In this document: positions 25,804-34,872 of the stretch, piece by piece
How the letters are laid out: each line of letters begins with the position of its first letter
How positions within the stretch are numbered: the first letter of the stretch is position 1
Origin: Pantoea sp.
GTDB taxonomy: Bacteria > Pseudomonadota > Gammaproteobacteria > Enterobacterales > Enterobacteriaceae
DNA: 64,000 nt
Reading direction: 5' to 3'
Assembly (NCBI RefSeq): GCF_028283705.1
Contig: NZ_JAPWKD010000010.1
Location: 1-64,000, forward strand
Notes under the pieces: model-generated
Seen by the model: the letters and a program-made list of their open reading frames with translations, nothing else
What the model was told of the DNA's origin: nothing
The model's database searches: none
Made by a program: the position numbers and the translations under genes

Positions 25804-28164
25804 CTACGGGGTCTTCCCTGACCACTGCCAGTGACGCACTTCAGGAACATCTTCGCCATATTCCCGGACATAGCGGTGATGTTCCGCGATGCGTTCCTGC
25901 AGATCATCGAGCAATTCCGGGTGGCGATCGGCAAGGCCAGGGACGCGTAAAATGGCTTCCTGCGCAAGATGATAACGATCCAGCTCGTTCAATACCGTCA
26001 TATCGAAAGGGGTAGTGGTAGTGCCTTCTTCATTAAAGCCCCGCACATGGAAGTTGCGGTGGTTGTTACGTTGATAGGTCAATCGATGAATCAGGCTCGG
26101 GTAGCCATGAAAGGCAAAAATCACCGGTTTATCCGCCGTGAACAACGCATCGAATTCAGCGTCGGATTTACCATGCGGATGCTGCTCACAGGATTGCAGT
26201 GCCATCAGGTCCACCACGTTTACTACACGAATACGCAGGCCTGGCAGAGAGCCACGCAGTAAATCCACGGCAGCCAGTGTTTCCATTGTCGGAACATCGC
26301 CCGCACAGGCCATCACCACCTCAGGGTCCTCGCTGGTGCTCGCCCAGCGCCATTCACCCATGCCCGCCTCACAGTGCGCAATCGCGCTTTCACAATCGAG
26401 CCACTGCGGCGCAGGTTGTTTGCCTGCCACAATCACATTGATGCGATCCCAGGTCTTCAGACAATGATCGCCAACCCATAGCAGGGTATTGGCATCGGGT
26501 GGCAGATAGATACGCACAATGTCAGCTTTTTTATTGGCGACATGATCAATAAAACCCGGGTCCTGGTGACTGTACCCGTTGTGATCCTGATGCCAGACGT
26601 GTGAGGACAACAGGTAATTCAGCGAGGCGATGGGCTGCCGCCATGCCAGTTTGCGCGTGACCTTCAACCACTTGGCATGCTGGTTGAACATCGAATCGAC
26701 GATGTGAATAAAAGCTTCATAACAATTGAAAAGACCATGTCTGCCCGTGAGCAGATAGCCTTCGAGCCATCCCTGGCATTGATGTTCACTGAGGATTTCC
26801 ATCACGCGCCCGTCGCGCGCCAGCTGTTCATCAAAAAGTTTGATTTCTCCCATCCAGCTGCGGCTGGTGACGTCAAACACCGGTGACAGCCGGTTCGACG
26901 CGGTTTCATCAGGGCCAAACAGGCGGAAATTATCCTTATTCAGCCGAAATACCTCACTGAGATAATGGCCAAGACGTTCCGTCGCCTGGGCGCTGACAGC
27001 ACCGGGTGTGGAAATATCTATCGCAAATTCATGGATATCAGGGACGTTTAGCTCGCGGCGCAGCAGGCCACCATTGGCATAAGGTGAAGCCCCCATCCGT
27101 TTATCCCCTGCCGGGGCCAGTGCTTTCAGTTCCGGTTTCAGGCAGCCAGCGGTGTCAAACAAATCGTCAGGCTGGTAGCTACGCATCCACTCTTCGAGAA
27201 TCTGCCGGTGATCTTCGTTTTCCCGGCAGGCTGAGACGGGGACCTGATGGGCGCGCCAGAAATCCTCAACTTTTTTACCGTCCACGGCTGCGGGACCCGT
27301 CCAGCCTTTCGGGCTGCGCAAAATGATCATCGGCCAGCACGGTACAGCGTTGTCAGCCTGTCCCGTGCGTGCACGCTGCTGGAGAGCGGCGATTTTATCA
27401 AAGGCAGTGTCCAGCACGTCTGCCATCTGCACATGCATGTTGTCCGGTTCATGACCAGTGACAAAAAGCGGTTCGTAGCCATAGCCGCTAAACAACTGTC
27501 GGAGATCGTCATCGCTGCTGCGCCCCAGCAGGGTTGGACTGGCGATCCTGTAGCCATTGAGATGCAGAATCGGGAGTACCGCGCCATCACGTTGAGGGTT
27601 GAGGAATTTGTTGCCGTGCCAGCTGGCTGCCAGCGGTCCGGTTTCCGCTTCACCGTCGCCAATCACGCAGGGCACAATCAAGTCCGGGTGATCGAAGGCT
27701 GCACCGAAAGCATGGGAAAGCGAATAACCCAGTTCCCCGCCTTCATTAATCGATCCCGGCGTTTCTGGCGCCGCATGGCTGGGGATGCCGCCCGGAAATG
27801 AGAACTGCCTGAACAACCGTTGCATTCCTTCGGCGTCTTCACTGATGTGCGGATAAATCTCGCTGTAACTGCCTTCCAGCCAGGTGTTAGCCACCATGCC
27901 GGGGCCGCCATGACCGGGACCACAAACGTAGATAAGATTCAGGTCACGCTGGCGGATGATGCGATTAAGGTGAGCATAAATAAAGTTGAGCCCCGGTGTG
28001 GTGCCCCAGTGCCCGAGCAGGCGAGGTTTGATATGTTCCGCACGCAGGGGTTCACGCAGCAGTGGATTATCCATCAAATAGATTTGCCCGACGGACAAAT
28101 AATTGGCCGCGCGCCAGTAGCGGTCGAGGAGGGTGAGTTCGTTAGCGGCAGTTAGTGAGATCAT
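25804..28164 (-). CDS. xfp: xylulose-5-phosphate/fructose-6-phosphate phosphoketolase
   Basis: 786-aa thiamine-diphosphate enzyme that cleaves xylulose-5-P or fructose-6-P with phosphate to acetyl phosphate plus glyceraldehyde-3-P or erythrose-4-P. Family motifs include [16 protein letters not shown] at the start, [58 protein letters not shown] and [18 protein letters not shown]. Length is normal. The start is 62 bp downstream of the MerR-type regulator's stop on the same strand, so the two may be cotranscribed. Phosphoketolase is unusual in Enterobacterales core genomes and points to transfer. Confidence 0.95.
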   Translation of the reverse strand: MISLTAANELTLLDRYWRAANYLSVGQIYLMDNPLLREPLRAEHIKPRLLGHWGTTPGLNFIYAHLNRIIRQRDLNLIYVCGPGHGGPGMVANTWLEGSYSEIYPHISEDAEGMQRLFRQFSFPGGIPSHAAPETPGSINEGGELGYSLSHAFGAAFDHPDLIVPCVIGDGEAETGPLAASWHGNKFLNPQRDGAVLPILHLNGYRIASPTLLGRSSDDDLRQLFSGYGYEPLFVTGHEPDNMHVQMADVLDTAFDKIAALQQRARTGQADNAVPCWPMIILRSPKGWTGPAAVDGKKVEDFWRAHQVPVSACRENEDHRQILEEWMRSYQPDDLFDTAGCLKPELKALAPAGDKRMGASPYANGGLLRRELNVPDIHEFAIDISTPGAVSAQATERLGHYLSEVFRLNKDNFRLFGPDETASNRLSPVFDVTSRSWMGEIKLFDEQLARDGRVMEILSEHQCQGWLEGYLLTGRHGLFNCYEAFIHIVDSMFNQHAKWLKVTRKLAWRQPIASLNYLLSSHVWHQDHNGYSHQDPGFIDHVANKKADIVRIYLPPDANTLLWVGDHCLKTWDRINVIVAGKQPAPQWLDCESAIAHCEAGMGEWRWASTSEDPEVVMACAGDVPTMETLAAVDLLRGSLPGLRIRVVNVVDLMALQSCEQHPHGKSDAEFDALFTADKPVIFAFHGYPSLIHRLTYQRNNHRNFHVRGFNEEGTTTTPFDMTVLNELDRYHLAQEAILRVPGLADRHPELLDDLQERIAEHHRYVREYGEDVPEVRHWQWSGKTP

Positions 28165-28226
28165 GCAGTGTCCTCCAGCGGCGAATGCGTGTGTTTAAAC
28201 CTGGCTCCGGCGACGAGCGAAAAGGG

Positions 28227-28991
28227 TCAGACTGACACCAGGCATGCAACGGTATCTTTAAGAATGGATTGATCAGGGCCGCATAACATCACCGGGTATC
28301 CGGATTCACGTTCGGCAAGATACTGACTCATCCTGCTGCTGCTGATGCCCGCGCCACACCACATCAAATGATGTTGATGATGTTCCGCAGGGAGCTGCCC
28401 TATGTTGGTACCGGAACAGACCTCGACGCAGAATCCCTGCGCGGTCAGACGAATAGCTTCCAGCCAGATTTCGTTACGATCTTTTGTGCTGACAGCTTCA
28501 AGGTAAAGCGGGATGGAATCGTTTCGCTGAGAGGCCCGGCTGGTCGTTTCAGCATGAAACCGGACCGAGTCATGGAAGCGCTGATGACGCTGAGGCGACG
28601 TTCTATTAGCATCCTGCATCAACCAGCAACTTAACGGGCGCATCAGGCGGTTAATAAAATCATCGCCACTAAAATCACCCGCCAGACTGCGAACGATACG
28701 TGAAAGCGAACGCAGGGATCCGTATTCGAGTTCAAATAGCACTTCTCCCCGGCGTGCAGACCAGCCTCCGGTAACCTGGGAAATCCCCTGTCCGATACTG
28801 ATCGCTAACTCACCGGGTGTCATACCGTTTGCGGTGGCAGCCAGAATGCCCTGTACCTGCTCCATATGGAGGTTATCCCATACTTCGCCAGGGTGCTGCA
28901 GAGAGAGTAATCCACTTCGATTCCAGCGACGAAGATTTGCCGGGTGTGCTCCGGTGAGAGAACAGAGTGTGTCCGTTGTATAGAAAAGCAT
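28227..28991 (-). CDS. MerR-family regulator, MlrA/BluR-like
   Basis: 254 aa. The N-terminal winged helix LFYTTDTLCSLTGAHPANLRRW resembles the MlrA/BluR/CarH group, in which the HTH reads ...NPVTLRAWQRR. The dimer helix and the C-terminal sensor-like domain are divergent, without a clear B12 motif. ATG 28991 is preferred over an upstream Met because the MlrA-like N-terminus starts there and GGGGGC lies at the right distance. It precedes xfp and lies near the AriR/YcgZ genes, which a BluR-type protein controls in E. coli. The target here is unknown. Confidence 0.65.
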   Translation of the reverse strand: MLFYTTDTLCSLTGAHPANLRRWNRSGLLSLQHPGEVWDNLHMEQVQGILAATANGMTPGELAISIGQGISQVTGGWSARRGEVLFELEYGSLRSLSRIVRSLAGDFSGDDFINRLMRPLSCWLMQDANRTSPQRHQRFHDSVRFHAETTSRASQRNDSIPLYLEAVSTKDRNEIWLEAIRLTAQGFCVEVCSGTNIGQLPAEHHQHHLMWCGAGISSSRMSQYLAERESGYPVMLCGPDQSILKDTVACLVSV

Positions 28992-29138
28992 ACATGCCCC
29001 CTGATGGGGAAATTGATGGTGTAAATACAAAGAGAAAACAAGAAGATCGGCTATCCGATTGCTTTCGCCGCTGTTGATGAAAACGTAATAAATAACGTGA
29101 TCAGGGAGCTAAAATTCGCGTTTGTCACTCAACGAAGA

Positions 29139-29327
29139 TTATTGAGGTTGTCTTTCCACTATGGGAGGGACTTTCTTGCCAGATTTGATTTTGCTACTGG
29201 CGGCGATATCTCTTTCCAGATTATTCTTAAAGCCATTCTTTCTCTCCCTGATTTCAGCACGATTTTCATCGCTTAACAGGGCGGTTAAGTCGTTTAAATT
29301 TCCCGCGTCTTTTCTGTGATTTTTCAT
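29139..29327 (-). CDS. small charged protein, 62 aa
   Basis: Start chosen at ATG 29327 (MKNHRKDAGNLNDLTALLSD) rather than the longer frame from 29372, because GGAA lies upstream and the rest is AT-rich leader. Strongly charged and helical, with a basic middle (RERKNGFKNNLERD). No family recognised. It stands alone between the regulator and the OB-fold gene. Confidence 0.5.
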   Translation of the reverse strand: MKNHRKDAGNLNDLTALLSDENRAEIRERKNGFKNNLERDIAASSKIKSGKKVPPIVERQPQ

Positions 29328-29569
29328 ATGAAATTCCGGATACATTAACTTAATGAATTTTAAAAGTAACATCTAAAATGTAGCTTATGATTTCATTAAT
29401 GCAAGCGGCAGGGGTAAATAATGCTGCCTTTAAAAAAGTTGCAGAATTTAATTTATTCCGCGCTTCGATTACCCTAGATAATAGTCATTCATGATTTGTC
29501 TGGTTGCTATTCGGATAATCAAGGTTAAACTTAATTTATTCGCAATAAATTTTCCATGCGGAGGCGACT

Positions 29570-29977
29570 GTGCAGAGACGAACGCTTATTTCCCTAATCA
29601 CCATTCTCGTGACGATATCATGCCAGGGATACGCTGCTGAAAAGGGTGGATTTAATCCTGATGGGCAGCCCCCCGCGCCTCATGAGCAAAAAAGTGGCTA
29701 TCGGGGAATTACTGATGGACAGCAACAGATAACGACAAAAGAACTGGAAAAATTACCTGACCGGACATGGGTATCACTGAAAGGAAATATCATTAAGCAA
29801 AACCAGAAGAATGAGTACCTTCTGCGTGATGAGCAGGGGAGTATCGCTTTAATTATTAAAGATAATGTCTGGCAGGGGCAGGAAGTGAAACCCGATGATC
29901 TTGTCTCCGTAAATGGTCAGTTGATGCATGAGCAAACGCATTCAAAAATCATCGTACGGGAAATTCGACGACTTTAA
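29570..29977 (+). CDS. YgiW/YdeI-type OB-fold (BOF) periplasmic stress protein
   Basis: 135 aa starting with GTG after GGAGGCG. It has a signal peptide (RRTLISLITILVTISCQGYAA) and an OB-fold domain with the family pattern GGFNPDGQ near the N-terminus, then LPDRTWVSLKGNIIKQ and YLLRDEQGSIALII, ending GQLMHEQTHSKIIVREI. YgiW and YdeI are periplasmic proteins induced by peroxide, cadmium and acid, and they aid stress and antimicrobial-peptide resistance. It is monocistronic, with a sigma-70 or sigma-S promoter region too AT-rich to call. Confidence 0.88.
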   Translation: MQRRTLISLITILVTISCQGYAAEKGGFNPDGQPPAPHEQKSGYRGITDGQQQITTKELEKLPDRTWVSLKGNIIKQNQKNEYLLRDEQGSIALIIKDNVWQGQEVKPDDLVSVNGQLMHEQTHSKIIVREIRRL

Positions 29978-30048
29978 ATATCGATTTAGCCGGTTGGTTG
30001 TAATTTACCTTCACAGTGCTCTCCGCCTTTCTGTGGAGATTTTTTTTG

Positions 30049-30309
30049 TTAATTTTCAGGGTCGTCAGGCGTGCCTGCCACGACAATCTCTAAAGCGTTA
30101 CGTAGTGCATCCTGCTGCAATGCATCATGACTGGTTTCGAGTTTAGCGATTAACCACAGAATAATATCTTTATTCGTCGCATGCTGGCGCGCGGTTTCAA
30201 TAGACAAAACTGCCGCATCGATCCATTCCGTTTCGCTCAGTACAATGTTGGGGTCTGTCTGATGAAAAAAAGCCTGGAGATTGGTTTCGACTTCAGGTGC
30301 CTGAGGCAT
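30049..30309 (-). CDS. AriR/YmgB-family connector protein
   Basis: 86 aa from ATG 30309. The core TNKDIILWLIAKLETSHDAL and LRNALEIVVAGTPDD matches E. coli AriR/YmgB (NKNIILSLIHSLETTSDIL, RKTLEIVL). These small helical proteins act in the BluR-controlled ycgZ-ymgABC circuit, which feeds the Rcs phosphorelay and suppresses curli or biofilm. It is convergent with the OB-fold gene and 84 bp downstream of the YcgZ-like gene on the same strand, so they are probably cotranscribed. Confidence 0.85.
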   Translation of the reverse strand: MPQAPEVETNLQAFFHQTDPNIVLSETEWIDAAVLSIETARQHATNKDIILWLIAKLETSHDALQQDALRNALEIVVAGTPDDPEN

Positions 30310-30393
30310 AGAAAGGTTTCCTGCTATGGCAATCGCTTGCACTGTTGAGGGTTGAGTGAGGTTGCATATAAAATACAGGGTAAGTATCCACCA

Positions 30394-30633
30394 TTAACGA
30401 CCAGGAAGCAGACCAATCAGCTCCCGATATCTTCTTTCCTCTTCAGCACTACCTGAAACTTCAAGACGATGCACCAGCTTGGTACAAATCGTCTTCCGGT
30501 TAAGTCTTTTTCCAGAGCGCAATATTTCAGTCACAATCTGCCCCAGCATTTCGTGTTGCGAGGGCAGAGAGGATTCATAAAAATATCGTGTAATATCGTG
30601 CGACGGTGAAGATGACAGATTGTGCTGACGCAT
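30394..30633 (-). CDS. ycgZ: YcgZ-family connector protein
   Basis: 79 aa. DITRYFYESSLPSQHEMLGQ and LNRKTICTKLVHRLE correspond closely to E. coli YcgZ (AITRYFAKANLHTQQETLG, LSRKSLCAKLLCRLE). In E. coli YcgZ and YmgA act through RcsC/RcsD to alter capsule, acid resistance and biofilm, under blue-light and cold control. Plasmid-borne versions may redirect the host Rcs system. It pairs with the AriR-like gene just downstream. Confidence 0.87.
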   Translation of the reverse strand: MRQHNLSSSPSHDITRYFYESSLPSQHEMLGQIVTEILRSGKRLNRKTICTKLVHRLEVSGSAEEERRYRELIGLLPGR

Positions 30634-31053
30634 AATTAAACCCTATGAAAAAATTGAGGTTATAAAATGTGCAGTTCAAATGTAACTTAATCTTCGTGAT
30701 GAGATAAAACTGTACAAAAAAAATTGTTAGCGCGCTTATGATTTTTTATCTTTTCATGCTATTCTTTTAAAATCAGTTAGATAAGGGGGGGGCGATCGGA
30801 CATGTAAGTTTATCACGCAGACTTAAATTATGCCTTATGAATGTTTTTACGCCGATAAATTATTTCGAAAATGTACTCCCGGGCATATTATTTCTGAACG
30901 CGAAATTATTTTTAAGAATCATCTGTATTAGGGTGAATTTAACTAAGAACATTGCTTAGATCAGCTTATCGGTTAGCGTTTTTACAGGTATGAACTATAA
31001 TAAACTGTTCATTTGAAATAATTAGTGCTCAAGCTGAAATTAAAGAGGTAATT
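30634..31053. other. divergent promoter region between ycgZ and yghA
   Basis: 420 bp, AT-rich, without a supported gene. A 33-codon frame at 30828-30929 has no ribosome-binding site. CTATAATAAA at 30995-31004 is a good -10 for yghA, with the start codon 50 bp on and GAGG before it. Confidence 0.45.
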
Positions 31054-31941
31054 ATGTCACATGCCACTGGAAATAATCAGCCACATCTGCCAACTCCTCC
31101 TTTTAAAGAACAACCGCAAAATGCTCCTGGTCTGGCATCCGATATGATCCCTGTTCCGGATCACGGTGAAACCAGCTATCAGGGGCATGGCCGCCTTAAA
31201 GGCAAAAAAGCGCTGATCACCGGCGGTGATTCAGGTATTGGACGTGCTGCGGCGATTGCATTTGCACGCGAAGGGGCGGATGTGGCCATTGGTTACCTGC
31301 CCGCAGAGGAAAAAGATGCTGAAGAGGTGATCAAACTTATCCGTGCAGAAGGGCGTAACGCCGTCGCTCTGCCTGGGGATATCCGCAGTGAAGCATTCTG
31401 CACCCAACTGGTGGAAAAAGCCGTAAACGAACTGGGTGGGCTGGATGTTCTGGTGAACAATGCGGGTCGCCAGCAGTTCTGCTCATCCATCCACGAGCTT
31501 ACTACTGAAGATTTTGACGCGACATTCAAAACCAATGTTTATGCCATGTTCTGGATAACCAAAGCGGCACTCAAACACCTGAAAAAGGGTGCCAGCGTTA
31601 TTAATACGTCATCTGTGCAGGCTTACGAACCGAGCGCTATTCTGCTGGATTATGCGCAGACCAAAGCCTGCATCGCCATCTTTACCAAAGCGCTGGCGAA
31701 ACAACTGGCTCCGGAAGGAATACGTGTTAACGCCGTTGCGCCGGGTCCTTACTGGACGCCGCTACAACCTTCAGGCGGGCAGCCACAGGAAAAACTGAAA
31801 CAGTTTGGCGAGCAGGCTCCACTGGGCCGTCCCGGTCAGCCGGTGGAAATCGCTCCTCTGTATGTGCTGCTGGCTTCTGATGAAGCAAGTTACACCTCCG
31901 GCCAGGTCTGGTGTTCTGATGGTGGCACCGGCACAGTTTGA
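31054..31941 (+). CDS. yghA: short-chain dehydrogenase YghA
   Basis: 295-aa NAD(P)-dependent oxidoreductase. The long N-terminal arm (PHLPTPPFKEQPQNAPGLAS) is typical of YghA/GsiB-type stress SDRs. The cofactor motif is TGGDSGIGRAAA, NNAG is present, the catalytic Ser is in NTSSVQAYEP and YxxxK is YAQTK. The C-terminal end SDGGTGTV is family-like. YghA is a stress-associated aldehyde/ketone reductase of unclear substrate. The ribosome-binding site is AAAGAGG. A terminator follows at 31952. Confidence 0.9.
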   Translation: MSHATGNNQPHLPTPPFKEQPQNAPGLASDMIPVPDHGETSYQGHGRLKGKKALITGGDSGIGRAAAIAFAREGADVAIGYLPAEEKDAEEVIKLIRAEGRNAVALPGDIRSEAFCTQLVEKAVNELGGLDVLVNNAGRQQFCSSIHELTTEDFDATFKTNVYAMFWITKAALKHLKKGASVINTSSVQAYEPSAILLDYAQTKACIAIFTKALAKQLAPEGIRVNAVAPGPYWTPLQPSGGQPQEKLKQFGEQAPLGRPGQPVEIAPLYVLLASDEASYTSGQVWCSDGGTGTV

Positions 31942-31951
31942 TTTCATCATA

Positions 31952-31974
31952 GGTGGCCTCTGACTACGGCCACC
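31952..31974. terminator. terminator after yghA
   Basis: GGTGGCC-tctgactac-GGCCACC lies 11 bp after the yghA stop. Confidence 0.65.
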
Positions 31975-32050
31975 GTGTTTGAAATGAATGGCCATTCTTA
32001 CGTTTACTCCCCATGCTGCCTTTATCAAATTTTCATTGAAAAAACATCGG

Positions 32051-32275
32051 CTATAAGTCAAGGATTTCCCCGGGGAAGTCTATCCGTTCTCCAATAGACC
32101 AATTTTTTTTACCCAGTATATGCTGTGGTGTTTTGTCAGGGACATTAAAATAATAATTATTAATTAAGTCAACTTTGTCACCTGGATCTTCGTGAATGTC
32201 ATTTTGGCTAATTCCTGTTTCTCTTAACTCTTGTGCAGTAAGATCAAGATATTGTGCTAATGCATCAAGATTCAT
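32051..32275 (-). CDS. hypothetical protein, 74 aa
   Basis: A strong ribosome-binding site (GGAGGAACTTT before ATG 32275) supports it. The protein MNLDALAQYLDLTAQELRET resembles a short helical N-terminus (recalling helix-turn-helix start regions), then an acidic and aromatic C-terminal part (DKVDLINNYYFNVPD). No family recognised. Convergent with yghA. Confidence 0.6.
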   Translation of the reverse strand: MNLDALAQYLDLTAQELRETGISQNDIHEDPGDKVDLINNYYFNVPDKTPQHILGKKNWSIGERIDFPGEILDL

Positions 32276-32467
32276 AAAGTTCCTCCACTCTCAGCCCATA
32301 TTATTAGTTAAGCACTTATCCATGCTTTTTCCATCTCCTCCTTGCGCAAGAAAATGCCGTGGCGAACACTACCGGTAAATTTATTTGATTTTCATCGTGA
32401 TAAAAGTTTTATAATTTTCCTTTCATGCTATAGTAAAGAAAATCGTTACAGATATGCGTCTTACCTT

Positions 32468-32674
32468 ATGAGTTATTCTAAAACAGATCGAACAGGTTTA
32501 ATCGGATGCGCTATTGGTGCAGCAGTGATCACGATCGTAGCAAAAGGGCTTCCGGTAAACAGAGACAACATCATCTATGAGTTGGACCGCATGAAGGCTT
32601 CATCCGGTCACTTGCCTGTCAGAGCAATTACTCACGATGCCGCTAAACTACTGCGCAAGACCCGCGAGGGTTAA
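32468..32674 (+). CDS. hypothetical protein, 68 aa
   Basis: ATG 32468 gives MSYSKTDRTGLIGCAIGAAV, a short hydrophobic stretch, then a basic tail (HDAAKLLRKTREG). The frame extends to 32342, but upstream codons lie in an AT-rich leader with GCTATAGTAAA (32428-32438), a plausible -10, so the shorter start is preferred. Its layout loosely recalls connector proteins of the AriR/YmgA type, but I cannot assign it. Confidence 0.45.
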   Translation: MSYSKTDRTGLIGCAIGAAVITIVAKGLPVNRDNIIYELDRMKASSGHLPVRAITHDAAKLLRKTREG

Positions 32675-33210
32675 TGTTATCAGGTGAATAAATTGATTTC
32701 TTGCTTTGCCCATTCTCCTGCCAGTAAACCTGACGCAAATGATATGCTTTTGTATGGTGACGCTACGCCTTAGCACTCAATGGGCAGAATCATCATGAAT
32801 AACCTTAATATTTCTCGCCTTGGCTGCATTCTGCTATCTTAAAGAAACAGAGCCGTTATGAGAAACCAGGTTCGCTTCATTATCCCTTAAAGCGATCTTA
32901 CCTAAGTTATTCTTGGCTGGAAGCTTACAATAAACACAGAGAACCGAACTCACAGGGAAGAGAACGGTACCGCCACGCAGTTTTTGAGAAAGGCTCAGAT
33001 AAGGGCTGATGGATAGTTGTTTGAAAACCGACAGGAATTCTCTGCGGCTGTACTGAAATAATTTCAGCTCAACGATTCCCTGAGTAGTTTCTTACCTAAG
33101 TGCTACAGCGATAAGCCCGGATTCGGTCTCGAAAATGATGACAGAGACTGCCTACAGAATTGGGATAAATCATAACATAATTGATAGAGAACGTCTGAAT
33201 AGTCATTTGT
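32675..33210. other. 536-bp region without a recognised gene
   Basis: Several short frames in all readings, none with a ribosome-binding site or protein-like composition. It may contain decayed mobile-element DNA. I see nothing definite in it. Confidence 0.4.
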
Positions 33211-33252
33211 TAGCTATAATGACTTTGACACCAAGTAATGTTGGAGGCTTAT

Positions 33253-33378
33253 ATGACCAATCAAGAAGGTAAAAAAGGGAGTGAAGGAAGCGCTTCTACA
33301 CCTGGAAAACTTCCGACAGGCAATAAAGAATCAGCCAAGGAAAAAGCGACAAAAAGAGACAGGAATTCAAAGGAATAA
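33253..33378 (+). CDS. small basic hydrophilic protein, 41 aa (copy 1, intact)
   Basis: MTNQEGKKGSEGSASTPGKL followed by a Lys-rich tail. TTGGAGG lies before the ATG at 33253, CTATAATGA (33214-33222) is a fitting -10, and a textbook terminator follows directly, so it is a complete single-gene unit. No hydrophobic residues to speak of, so probably disordered, like YciG-type stress proteins. A degenerate duplicate is at 50089-50214. Function unknown. Confidence 0.75.
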   Translation: MTNQEGKKGSEGSASTPGKLPTGNKESAKEKATKRDRNSKE

Positions 33379-33380
33379 TA

Positions 33381-33406
33381 AAAAGCCACCTTAAGGTGGC
33401 TTTTTA
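33381..33406 (+). terminator. intrinsic terminator of the 41-aa gene
   Basis: AAAAGCCACC-TTAA-GGTGGCTTTTT with T tract, three bases after the stop codon. Confidence 0.9.
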
Positions 33407-33578
33407 TTTCATGTTATTACAATAACGGTTTGTGTAGACGATATTCATAAAAAAGAAAGGGGGGAGTCTTCTTTATTCTCTTTACTACGCTTAAATCACG
33501 CATTCGTTATAATGCTCATAATTATAATCATAACAGCGCTAGAATTTAGATTACCAGTTACGCAACATGGAGATCAGT

Positions 33579-33704
33579 ATGTCAGAACGTCCAGATGATG
33601 TTGAACCGCTGCCTGATGAAGGTGAGGTTCATGACAGCCAGTTCCCGGATGAAGATGATGATCCGGATGCAGAGTTTCCTAATGACGAATCGCCTAAGCG
33701 ATAA
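33579..33704 (+). CDS. small acidic protein, 41 aa (copy 1)
   Basis: MSERPDDVEPLPDEGEVHDS, then a run of Asp/Glu (PDEDDDPDAEF). Very acidic and probably disordered. The ATG at 33579 is preceded by GGAGATC, and a terminator (33711-33730) follows at once. A duplicate at 50408-50536 encodes 42 aa with high identity, including the same ends. The two copies keep their frames although surrounding DNA has diverged, which supports selection for the protein. Function unknown; DNA mimicry is one idea for such acidic peptides. Confidence 0.75.
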   Translation: MSERPDDVEPLPDEGEVHDSQFPDEDDDPDAEFPNDESPKR

Positions 33705-33710
33705 ACTAAT

Positions 33711-33730
33711 AACCGCCTTTCGGGGCGGTT
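33711..33730 (+). terminator. terminator of the small acidic protein gene
   Basis: AACCGCC-tttcgg-GGCGGTT, six bases after the stop, followed by a T-containing stretch. Confidence 0.8.
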
Positions 33731-33779
33731 TCAGTTTTATTAATCTTTGCCACATAAACTAACTGCGCGAATAAAAAAA

Positions 33780-33796
33780 GCCCCTGAAGCAGGGGC
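33780..33796 (-). terminator. terminator of the AriR-like gene at 33854
   Basis: GCCCCTG-aag-CAGGGGC; on the minus strand it ends in a run of seven T, so it terminates the gene that ends at 33854. The duplicate has the same at 50627-50643. Confidence 0.85.
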
Positions 33797-33853
33797 GAAA
33801 AGTCCAATGAAAGGAAATAGGATCTTTTTGTAACACCATTTAAAGCATAGCAC

Positions 33854-34111
33854 TCATTGGTAGACATCGTCGGGTGTTTGATCAAGAATCATTTGTAGTG
33901 CCATTCGATAAGTATCAAGTAAGTACGGCTCTTTTTCTGACTCAAGCATTACCACTAATTTCTCGATAATTTTTTTATTGCTAATCATATTGTTGGATAA
34001 CCATAAATCATTCTCAACTTTGATAATCACAGCTTTAGCTTTAACGTAAAGTGGATCGATACTTTTGATATAAGAATCGATTTGCGCCTCGGTTGGGTGT
34101 GTAATTGCCAT
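33854..34111 (-). CDS. AriR/YmgB-like small protein, 85 aa (copy 1)
   Basis: MAITHPTEAQIDSYIKSIDP; the C-terminal half NKKIIEKLVVMLESEKEPYL and YRMALQMILDQTPDD matches the AriR layout (NKxIIxxLIxxLE... ALEIVL...TPDD), so it is a distant family member. Good ribosome-binding site (GAGGTAG). A duplicate at 50704-50961 has the same length. With the YcgZ and AriR genes at 30 kb, it adds to a set of plasmid-borne connector genes that may act on host signalling (inference). Confidence 0.7.
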   Translation of the reverse strand: MAITHPTEAQIDSYIKSIDPLYVKAKAVIIKVENDLWLSNNMISNKKIIEKLVVMLESEKEPYLLDTYRMALQMILDQTPDDVYQ

Positions 34112-34872
34112 TTAGCTACCTCAGAGGAATGATGGATGTTCAAAGATGAAAGAGCGTTATGCTAAGTCACCTAACACAAGATTAAAGTCAAAAAAAACCT
34201 CTGAATAATGGGGGCTTTAGCTTCAGAGGTAGTGCAAAGCACTATTTTATAACAGGGAGTCATCAGTCAGAGTAAGTATGGTCAATATCATGATCTTTGC
34301 TTCCATTATCTGTTTGTGGCACCTGCTTTGTGACCGCTGTCGCTTATGCGGCTACTGTTCCATAATAATTTCTCATTCAACACAACCACTCTCAGCGGTA
34401 TTTTTTATTATGGCGAATGATGTTCCATTAATTCCTAGAGTTTGCCGTAAGAATGGTTGTTCTGGGGTTTGAGTTTTAAGATTTACGGGGTGTTGACAGC
34501 GATCCGTTAGGCCATCACGTCATCACTCTGTGCAGATGTGTGAAAAAGATATCACCCCGAGCAGCGGACATTGGTAGTATCAGCAGGTAGCCCAAGCGGT
34601 CACTTCAGTTTTGCCAACTTATCTAAATATGATATATTTCAGATAATTGCAAAAGATCGTAAAATGGAAATTATGTTAAATTAGGTACCCAAACACACCC
34701 CAGACCGCACCTCGCCCGTCGCGGCGTGATTTATCACGCGGGTGTTGTTCATCTGAATCAATAGGTAATTCTCCCATACCAAGACAATTGTCATGACCGT
34801 CAGTCTTATCAAGGCGCTGAGTACATTCTCAACTCAGCGTCTGGATGGGTGGCTGGGTACTTAATGACGCTC
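34112..34872. other. intergenic and left flank of the IS110 element
   Basis: A short hydrophobic frame starts at 34278 (MVNIMIFASIICLWHLLCDR), but its duplicate at 51127 diverges after five residues and there is no near ribosome-binding site, so I do not call it. From about 34680 the DNA (CACACCCCAGACCGCACC) probably belongs to the right non-coding part of the IS110-type element. Ends cannot be fixed because this family lacks terminal inverted repeats. Confidence 0.4.

Larger units (their letters stand above)
33205..34310. repeat. segmental duplication, copy A
   Basis: About 1.1 kb containing the 41-aa basic gene, the acidic 41-aa gene, the AriR-like gene on the opposite strand and their terminators. 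The same order, strands and spacing recur at 50060-51160 with many substitutions and small indels. Both copies end near an ATGGTCAATAT that starts short hydrophobic frames with no shared continuation. Confidence 0.85.

Noticed and set aside
30828..30929. 33-codon ORF in the yghA promoter region
   Set aside because: No ribosome-binding site and AT-driven composition.
34278..34472. Short hydrophobic ORF beginning MVNIM, with a similar start in the duplicate at 51127
   Set aside because: Similarity is lost after five codons because of indels, and neither copy has a well-placed ribosome-binding site.
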